This document shows, in pieces, positions 23,139-27,820 of a stretch of 27,820 bases of DNA. How positions within the stretch are numbered: position 1 is the stretch's first letter; each line of letters begins with the position of its first letter. This DNA comes from a virus: positions 1 to 27,820 of IMG/VR virus record IMGVR_UViG_3300031566_000294. One strand, written 5' to 3'. Below the pieces are notes generated by a model. That model was not told the DNA's origin, did no database searches, and worked only from the letters and a program-made list of their open reading frames with translations. The translations under genes were made by a program, and so were the position numbers.

Positions 23139-23181
23139 AAAATCATTAAAAAAGTAACCATTGTAGTTTTTTAATGATTTT
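23139..23181 (-). terminator. 15-bp perfect inverted repeat between two leftward genes
   Basis: Arms AAAATCATTAAAAAA and TTTTTTAATGATTTT around a 13-nt loop, spanning the stop codon of the 59-aa gene. In RNA it forms an all-AT stem without a U-run, so it is a weak terminator or attenuator, or an mRNA end/processing site, before the AP2 gene. Confidence 0.45.
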
Positions 23182-23350
23182 CCTGTTCTGCCAACTGTTT
23201 TTTTATCTTTTCGATTTCTTTCATATTTTTTGCAATATCTTTTTCAAGTTTTGATATCTCTACAATTAGTTCATATTGTAGAGTTCCACAATCTACTATT
23301 TCATTTATTAGCCCGTCTGCAAAAAGGTTATTCATATTTGTATTATGCAT
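23171..23350 (-). CDS. 59-aa coiled-coil protein, first leftward gene
   Basis: ATG at 23350 with an AAAGGGGAA site; TAA at 23173-23171. After a polar start (MHNTNMNNLFADGLINEIV), residues 27-55 form a heptad-like amphipathic helix (ISKLEKDIAKNMKEIEKIKKQ). It is directly behind the main leftward promoter and its palindrome, a place typical of early regulators. No DNA-binding motif is visible. Function unknown. Confidence 0.65.
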   Translation of the reverse strand: MHNTNMNNLFADGLINEIVDCGTLQYELIVEISKLEKDIAKNMKEIEKIKKQLAEQENH

Positions 23351-23375
23351 TTTTATTCCCCTTTGTTTATTTTGT

Positions 23376-23399
23376 TTTTGTTAATCATGATTAACAAAA
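23376..23399. promoter_or_regulatory. Perfect 24-bp palindrome overlapping the leftward -10 box
   Basis: Arms TTTTGTTAATCA and TGATTAACAAAA. It overlaps the -10 element of the leftward promoter (23396-23401) and its start point, so a bound dimer would block it. Operator candidate. Confidence 0.65.
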
Positions 23400-23424
23400 T
23401 AACAGATATTTTAAATAATGTAAA
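23396..23424 (-). promoter_or_regulatory. Leftward early promoter P2 (shared-motif promoter)
   Basis: Minus strand TTTACA (23424-23419), 17-nt spacer, TATTTT (23401-23396) with extended-10 TG. It has the AAAATAACCC upstream block and TTAAAATA spacer in common with the promoter at 9755-9783. It would start the long leftward operon at the 59-aa gene. Confidence 0.65.
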
Positions 23425-23499
23425 GGGTTATTTTCATTATTTTTAAATTATTATTTTATTTAAAAATAACTATTTGAAATCATTGAATAAATAATATTA

Positions 23500-23528
23500 T
23501 TTAAAAAAAGTACGGAATGTTATATAAT
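23500..23528 (+). promoter_or_regulatory. Rightward promoter for the terminase-like gene
   Basis: TTTAAA (23500-23505), 17-nt spacer, TATAAT (23523-23528). The expected start is near 23535, inside the 26-bp palindrome. Between this and the leftward promoter (23425-23499) the DNA is almost pure AT with no gene. Confidence 0.55.
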
Positions 23529-23552
23529 ATAATAGATGCGCATCTATTATAT
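23527..23552. promoter_or_regulatory. Perfect 26-bp palindrome at the rightward start site
   Basis: Arm ATATAATAGATGC followed by its exact reverse complement, ending 2 nt before the AAAGGA ribosome site of the terminase-like gene. It may be an operator, and in RNA a 5' stem-loop that could protect the message or hide the ribosome site. It differs in sequence from the leftward operator. Confidence 0.6.
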
Positions 23553-23566
23553 AAAGGACAATAACA

Positions 23567-24346
23567 ATGGCAAAAATTAAAAAAACAGAAAAAAAAACAA
23601 GACAAAAAAAAATAACACACAAGCAAATGAAAATGATTCACCTTTTTTGCAGCTATAGTGACGATTCAGACACAAGCAAATACACTGCTTTCATCGAGGC
23701 TGGGTACATTGGTTCAAAAAACAAAATCCTTGCAACTTTCAAAATTCCACACATCGCAGATGCCATCAAGGACTATAACGAAAAACACAACGTAATTGAA
23801 AATACAACAGGGAGACTGAATGAAAAGATAACTCAACAACTTGAGGAGTGTTTTAGAATCGGGCTTAGCATCAACAAGGCTTGTGATTGTTGCTCACTAA
23901 CACGCTCAACATATCACGATTGGATCAAAAAAGGAAAAGAGAAGATGGATGAAGGGGAAATTAATCATCATTTTGCTCTTTTTTGCTATCGCATGAAAAA
24001 AGCTCAGGCAGAAGGCCCACTTTTCCTTGTAAGAAACATTATAAAATCTGCTAATATTGACTGCACTCCTGAAATTACAGAGCTGAAAGATAAAGAGGGG
24101 AATATAATCACAACAACAACAAAAACCAAATCAATTGATTCAAAACCACTAATCAGTTTGCTGAACAACATTCATCTACGGGCATTTTTAGAGCAACCGG
24201 ATGATGAATTATCGCAAGAGGAGATAGAAGCAAGACTTGCAGACGCTGCAATGATGCTTACGACAACAATTAGGCCTCGGATAAAAGATGAAACTGGCGG
24301 TTTCTACACAGAAGATGAAAAAATAAAATTGAAAATTGTAAAATAA
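23567..24346 (+). CDS. Terminase small subunit-like HTH protein
   Basis: 259 aa, read rightward. A highly basic start (MAKIKKTEKKTRQKK) is followed by a TerS-like N-terminal helix set (KITHKQMKMIHLFCSYS, FIEAGYIGSKNK, HIADAIKDY). A second helix-turn-helix follows at about 94-125 (FRIGLSINKACDCCSLTRSTYHDWIKKGKE), then a helical FCYRMKKAQAEGPLFLVRNI segment. TerS proteins bind the packaging site and hand DNA to the large terminase. No large terminase gene is next to it, and it is opposite in strand to the tail genes, so a regulatory HTH protein is an alternative. The ATG has an AAAGGA site. Confidence 0.65.
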   Translation: MAKIKKTEKKTRQKKITHKQMKMIHLFCSYSDDSDTSKYTAFIEAGYIGSKNKILATFKIPHIADAIKDYNEKHNVIENTTGRLNEKITQQLEECFRIGLSINKACDCCSLTRSTYHDWIKKGKEKMDEGEINHHFALFCYRMKKAQAEGPLFLVRNIIKSANIDCTPEITELKDKEGNIITTTTKTKSIDSKPLISLLNNIHLRAFLEQPDDELSQEEIEARLADAAMMLTTTIRPRIKDETGGFYTEDEKIKLKIVK

Positions 24347-24389
24347 AAACAACATAAATACAAGCAAAATAAACAAAGGGGAATGAAAA

Positions 24390-24653
24390 ATGGAACAAGA
24401 AAAGTATGATGAAGAAGTTATATACGGCTTGTTAAATAAGAAATGTGACGAATGCCATATTTCTAATCAAAAAATATTTGGCATGAGTTTCCAGGAGATA
24501 ATTGAATTGCGTAAAATGAAACTAAAATCTGATAACCATGTTATTTATCTATTAGATAGGGTCATTGAATTAAAAAATGAAAATATAGAATATGAAAGAA
24601 AAATAAACCAATTTAAGGAAATTGGGTACAAAATGCAGTCTTTTGTTTTTTAA
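24390..24653 (+). CDS. Hypothetical protein, rightward
   Basis: 87 aa with an AAAGGGGAA site before the ATG. It contains a CDECH pair (18-22) and a C-terminal coiled coil (ELKNENIEYERKINQFKEI). The helical start MEQEKYDEEVIYGLL gives no family. It follows the terminase-like gene by 43 nt and is probably co-transcribed; transcription should end at the hairpins just downstream. Confidence 0.6.
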   Translation: MEQEKYDEEVIYGLLNKKCDECHISNQKIFGMSFQEIIELRKMKLKSDNHVIYLLDRVIELKNENIEYERKINQFKEIGYKMQSFVF

Positions 24654-24658
24654 AAATG

Positions 24659-24696
24659 AAGCAACTTCTTATCTTGGAGGAAATAAGAAGTTGCTT
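24659..24696. terminator. Strong hairpin between convergent genes (leftward terminator)
   Basis: 14-bp perfect stem (arm AAGCAACTTCTTAT) with a 10-nt loop. Read leftward it is followed by TTCATTTTT, so it resembles an intrinsic terminator for the tail module; rightward it has no U-run. Confidence 0.7.
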
Positions 24697-24725
24697 ATTC
24701 TAATCATTTACTACATGATTAGAAT
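24697..24725. terminator. Second hairpin, back to back with the first
   Basis: 11-bp perfect stem (arm ATTCTAATCAT) with a 7-nt loop, starting at the base after the first hairpin. Followed rightward by TTATTAG. Probably stops rightward transcription or backs up the first. Confidence 0.6.
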
Positions 24726-24728
24726 TTA

Positions 24729-25121
24729 TTAGTCATCTAAAACACCATTACCTCCGGTTGTTCTAAGCTCCGTAAGCAGCGCATTTAATTGCGTTCTTAA
24801 TTCAGCTATATCAGCTCTTGCCGCTTCAAGTTCCTTTGTTAATGATGACAAATTATTATTGATATCTGTGTCAGCGCCGGATCCTGAAATTGCAGCGATT
24901 GTGGCGGAGGGTGTTCCTCCAGAGGAATCAGTTAATGCTATTTGTGTTGCGGCTGCGGCATTAATAACGGCACGTTCTCCTAATGCATATGTAGCGATAA
25001 TAGGCCCCCACAGGGCTGTCAAATATGTATTTAAGAGTTGCATATTAGATGAGCTAATTGCGTTCCATCCTTGCTGCCTATAAGACGTTGTCTCTAAACT
25101 ACTTGGTGATAATACTGTCAT
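24729..25121 (-). CDS. Phage tail/virion-associated protein with C-terminal coiled coil
   Basis: 130 aa, last gene of the tail module. Its start MTVLSPSSLETTSYRQQGWN is typical of small proteins that follow lambda-J-like tail tips. It has a TALWGP segment, a Gly/Ser/Ala-rich middle, and a C-terminal heptad helix (LTKELEAARADIAELRTQLNAL) that may trimerise. Composition is less AT-driven than that of the replication genes (more Ala, Gly, Thr). No enzyme motif. It is a structural protein or fibre/chaperone by context. Confidence 0.65.
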   Translation of the reverse strand: MTVLSPSSLETTSYRQQGWNAISSSNMQLLNTYLTALWGPIIATYALGERAVINAAAATQIALTDSSGGTPSATIAAISGSGADTDINNNLSSLTKELEAARADIAELRTQLNALLTELRTTGGNGVLDD

Positions 25122-25132
25122 TTTTTACTCCT

Positions 25133-25714
25133 TTATATTTTATATGTCCCATCACTTACACCAATCACTAAAGTTGTTATTGCTCCAGTAACACCTTCAA
25201 CAACCTCCCTTACTCTAAAACTGAACCCCAATGCATTATTGATTATAACATCTGTTGCAGAAAGATCAATCCAGGTTGACCCGTCTGTGCTGTACTGAAA
25301 AGCTCCATCAAAAAGCATTGGGTAATTATCACTTAAAGGCCAAGTTGAATCAACTGTACTGCCAGGGTCGAATGTCCCAGCTCCATCACTATATTTTGTT
25401 ATTGGCCACCATTCCATACTGACATTTACTCCCGATCTAATTCCCACAACTCTTGGGATAGTGATTGGAATTTTTGCTTTATTTGTCCCCATAACGTGTA
25501 TTGGTGTTACTAGCGCTGGATCATAAATAGATGACCCAGCAATAGGAATCATTTTTACATAAAAATCTAAAGAAGGGATACCAGCTAAAATATTATAAGA
25601 CAATGAGAATATCCATATAGGCGAGCTAATTGCATGGGTTGCGATAGTGGTGTTAAACAGCCCTCTAACTACCCCCGTTAATCTATAATCGGCAATTCCT
25701 TCAGGGGTAATATC
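25133..25714 (-). CDS. Tail tip protein, C-terminal part after an in-frame stop
   Basis: 194 codons (193 aa plus stop) in the same frame as the gene at 25715-27433, separated from it only by TAA (25717-25715). The first residues, DITPEGIADYRLTGVVRGLF, then a THA segment, are the YRLxGVVRGxxxT...H motif that in J-like tail proteins directly follows the DDEIM segment ending the upstream part. There is no good start codon near the stop; a TTG at 25603 (SYNILAG) lacks a ribosome site. The remainder is beta-rich (FYVKMIPIAG, WPITKYSDGAG, a fibronectin-like strand pattern). Either the gene is disrupted by a nonsense change, probably GAA, CAA or AAA to TAA, or the stop is read through. Confidence 0.75.
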   Translation of the reverse strand, partial: DITPEGIADYRLTGVVRGLFNTTIATHAISSPIWIFSLSYNILAGIPSLDFYVKMIPIAGSSIYDPALVTPIHVMGTNKAKIPITIPRVVGIRSGVNVSMEWWPITKYSDGAGTFDPGSTVDSTWPLSDNYPMLFDGAFQYSTDGSTWIDLSATDVIINNALGFSFRVREVVEGVTGAITTLVIGVSDGTYKI

Positions 25715-27433
25715 TTAAAAATTCATTATTTCATCATCAATCAGAATAAAACGGCTATTTGAAAAGAGATTTGTTCTTGTAACGTCTCCAAAAACTGGGT
25801 ATTCAGCATCCGGAGTAAATAAAATTCCACCTGCTGGGTCGTCATCAATCTCATAAGTACTACTTGAATACGCAGCTTGTGTTATTCCGTAAAGGGCATT
25901 ATCACCATAACTCCCCTGATTAGTGTAATCACCCCCCGCAGTTGTAGACGTGTAAACCGCAAAACCAGTTTCAGATGTATTCCCTTTTGTACTAAGCAAT
26001 AAATAACCCGGAGATGTTCCTGATATACTGTTAAAAGGCATTTCAAAAACTCTTTGGTGATCGGGCGCTTGTGGAGCAGTTGCAGGCTCTATCCATTCCC
26101 CCCCAGTTGTTGCAACATAATTGCCGTCAAATATCCTTTCAACTACTTGAGTTGCTGTAAATGACAATTTATTTTCATCAATCAGACCCATACTTTTTGC
26201 AATTATTCTATAGTAAGTTGCTCCAAGCCCATAATCAGAATGTGCAATCGTTACCACACTTCCTATTTCTAATTCTGCCTTGTCCAAAAAGGTAGTAAAA
26301 GAAACGTTTGCTGCCGGATAACTTTGTTCCTTCATAATTTCCCATATTCTTTTCTCAGCAGAGGGGCGGTCTCGAAAAGCAGTTAAATCAACTGACATTG
26401 GTTTTGTATACCCTTGCAAATTCAAATTAGCGACATTTACAGCGCTAACTGTCCGTTTTGTATATTGCATATCTTCATCAATATAGTTCCCGGTAAAGGT
26501 GTTGAATGTATCGTCCCATGATTTTCTTGCAAGCTGAAAAGATATGAAATCGCTTTTTGTGAGAGTATCTACTGCTGCTTCAGAAGGGTCAAAAGCCTTT
26601 ATCCTGAATTTATTTTCTGAATCCTCGCCAAAATAACCTCCGACATAAGAAAGAACCTGTTTAATCTGACTCCTTAAGGTTGTTTGCGCAGTAAAAGTGA
26701 CGTTTAATCCATACCCCTTGGATTCCCAGTATATCGCAGCATCTACAAATGAAGGAATATTTATTTGCGCTGGAATCGCTCCAGCATTGATCAATAGACA
26801 ATAAACAATATAAGCTGGGTTTATCCCATTTGCTATTGTTTTGTTCCCTGAGAAAATAGTTGTGGGAATTCTCTCTATCAAATAATGGAGAGTTTGCACT
26901 TGTGTTGTATTAGTCCCCAACAACTGGCTATGCATATATATCCAGCTTAATCCTTCAAGAGGCTTTATGAACTCATTAGATTGCACATCGACTAGATGGT
27001 TATCTACACCAGAAGCAAACCCGTATCCGCCAACCACTGGCAATTCTTGTTCTTTGTCATTTACCCACGCTGAAATATAAGAAGCTTCCCCTTCGCATAG
27101 CAATTGCCACATTGACAAATAATATCTATATGAAGCGATATATTCTTGCGTGACTGTTTTTGTTGATTTTCCATCTTGTACTTCTGATACTTGTGTTTGA
27201 TAGTTTGGAGTGCTGCGCAAATTACCATACCAAAGTATATTCCCGGTAATTCTTGCCCTACCAAAAATTACAGGAGTTACAACACCTTCAGATACTTTTG
27301 TTACCTGAAAAGCGTCCATAGTATTCGGCTGCATATCTGTCATCACTGGTGGGACACCCTTTATTTGGCTTACCATGTACATCCCATAAGCAATGCTAAC
27401 CACTGCCAAGCCTATAGCAATACCTATAGCCAT
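25715..27433 (-). CDS. Tail tip / host-specificity protein (lambda gpJ-like), N-terminal 572 aa
   Basis: The N-terminus has a hydrophobic stretch (IGIAIGLAVVSIAYGMYMV) followed by PVIFGRARITGNILWYG and a large beta-rich domain, as in gpJ-type tail tip proteins. RSQIKQVLSYVGGYFGEDSENKFRI and the later GSVVTIAHSDYGLGATYYRI are typical hub-domain sequences of the family. It ends SRFILIDDEIMNF at TAA, where relatives continue (see 25133-25714). J-like proteins are usually over 750 aa; this part plus the downstream part would be about 766. It forms the tail tip that contacts the host receptor. The ATG overlaps the upstream NlpC/P60-like gene by 10 nt. Confidence 0.85.
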   Translation of the reverse strand: MAIGIAIGLAVVSIAYGMYMVSQIKGVPPVMTDMQPNTMDAFQVTKVSEGVVTPVIFGRARITGNILWYGNLRSTPNYQTQVSEVQDGKSTKTVTQEYIASYRYYLSMWQLLCEGEASYISAWVNDKEQELPVVGGYGFASGVDNHLVDVQSNEFIKPLEGLSWIYMHSQLLGTNTTQVQTLHYLIERIPTTIFSGNKTIANGINPAYIVYCLLINAGAIPAQINIPSFVDAAIYWESKGYGLNVTFTAQTTLRSQIKQVLSYVGGYFGEDSENKFRIKAFDPSEAAVDTLTKSDFISFQLARKSWDDTFNTFTGNYIDEDMQYTKRTVSAVNVANLNLQGYTKPMSVDLTAFRDRPSAEKRIWEIMKEQSYPAANVSFTTFLDKAELEIGSVVTIAHSDYGLGATYYRIIAKSMGLIDENKLSFTATQVVERIFDGNYVATTGGEWIEPATAPQAPDHQRVFEMPFNSISGTSPGYLLLSTKGNTSETGFAVYTSTTAGGDYTNQGSYGDNALYGITQAAYSSSTYEIDDDPAGGILFTPDAEYPVFGDVTRTNLFSNSRFILIDDEIMNF

Positions 27434-27820
27434 TCTATCACCTCAATTCTGAAAATATCTGTTAATCTTTTTTTAAAAAAATTTCCTAATTGAATTTCAC
27501 CAACGTTTCTTCCTTGAGTACTTTGCGCCATTTTATTACAGCCTGTAAAAATTGAAGCATGGTTTTTTACTGGTGATTTTGGCATCATAGTGAAAATTAA
27601 AATGTCTCCATATACTAATTCAAAATTTTTTTCATAAGGGTATTCAACGCATTCTAATTCAGGAAGCAAGTAGTTATCCCAATGTTCATGAAATTTATCC
27701 ACTAAAAATTGATCATGGGAATGGACATACCAATCTGAAGGACAATAATCATACTTGACCTCTGATAATATACCTAATTCTTTTAAGCAATTCCCGATAA
27801 AAAGAGTACAATCAACACCC
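27424..27820 (-). CDS. NlpC/P60-family tail assembly peptidase, partial (N-terminus off the right edge)
   Basis: The frame is open to the window edge, with first full codons reading GVDCTLFIGNCLKELGIL; DC is the catalytic Cys motif of NlpC/P60 phage peptidases (GxDCxxF). Farther on, KNHASIFTGCNKMAQST supplies the catalytic His. A GTG at 27702 could be mistaken for a start but falls inside the domain. In long-tailed phages this protein lies just before the tail tip assembly genes and may clip the peptidoglycan at injection or act in tail assembly. It overlaps the tail tip gene by 10 nt. Confidence 0.8.
   Translation of the reverse strand, partial: GVDCTLFIGNCLKELGILSEVKYDYCPSDWYVHSHDQFLVDKFHEHWDNYLLPELECVEYPYEKNFELVYGDILIFTMMPKSPVKNHASIFTGCNKMAQSTQGRNVGEIQLGNFFKKRLTDIFRIEVIEWL

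Noticed and set aside
25715-25717. Genome-wide recoding of TAA
   Set aside because: Several neighbouring genes end at TAA directly at the start of the next gene (for example the clamp and the loader C-half), so TAA must work as a stop.
27061-27264. 67-aa leftward open frame inside the tail tip gene
   Set aside because: Alternative frame of a clear gpJ-like coding region with no ribosome site.

Overview
This window looks like part of the genome of a tailed double-stranded DNA bacteriophage (or a prophage). It is very AT-rich and densely packed, with many ATGA or TAATG stop-start overlaps. It carries a complete phage-type replication module next to tail-tip genes. The lambda-J-like tail tip protein and NlpC/P60 protein suggest a long-tailed phage, perhaps of a Gram-negative host, but the host cannot be fixed from sequence alone. 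I saw no rRNA, tRNA, CRISPR array, transposase or integrase.

Layout. From 1 to 23,350 every gene reads leftward (minus strand). In transcription order these are: a 59-aa coiled-coil protein, an AP2-domain protein, a proteasome/HslV-like Ntn hydrolase, a small winged-helix protein, a Cys-rich peptide, a sigma-like factor, an SF2 helicase, a DnaG-type primase, a hypothetical, and a winged-helix replication initiator with origin-like repeats inside its gene. Next come a helicase-associated protein, a SNF2-type ATPase, an unknown protein with an IbrA-like PAPS-reductase-family protein and an IbrB/ParB-like protein, a DnaB-like helicase carrying a LAGLIDADG intein, and a DUF4942-type adenine methyltransferase. 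Then follow a small hypothetical, a second small one, a sliding clamp, a clamp-loader ATPase broken into two genes by what looks like a split intein, a putative clamp-loader small subunit, a 74-aa ORF, a DnaE polymerase fused to a uracil-DNA-glycosylase-like domain, a coiled-coil protein, and a repeat protein running off the left edge. A divergent control region (about 23,351-23,566) separates these from a rightward terminase-small-subunit-like gene and an 87-aa gene. Two back-to-back hairpins then close off a convergent leftward tail module (24,729 to the right edge).

How it works together. The leftward block encodes a nearly self-sufficient replisome: initiator, primase, helicase, C-family polymerase, and a T4/RFC-style clamp and loader. 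It also encodes a sigma-like factor and small DNA-binding proteins for gene control. Three leftward promoters share an unusual TTAAAATA element at the same place in a 17-bp spacer, and two of them sit beside perfect palindromes.

Most notable: (1) the clamp-loader ATPase split inside Walker B by intein halves in two ATGA-coupled ORFs; (2) the DnaE-UDG fusion with intact Fe-S cysteines but altered catalytic motifs; (3) the tail tip gene interrupted by a single in-frame TAA; (4) the shared promoter motif with palindromic operators; and (5) an internal origin-like repeat cluster in the initiator gene.
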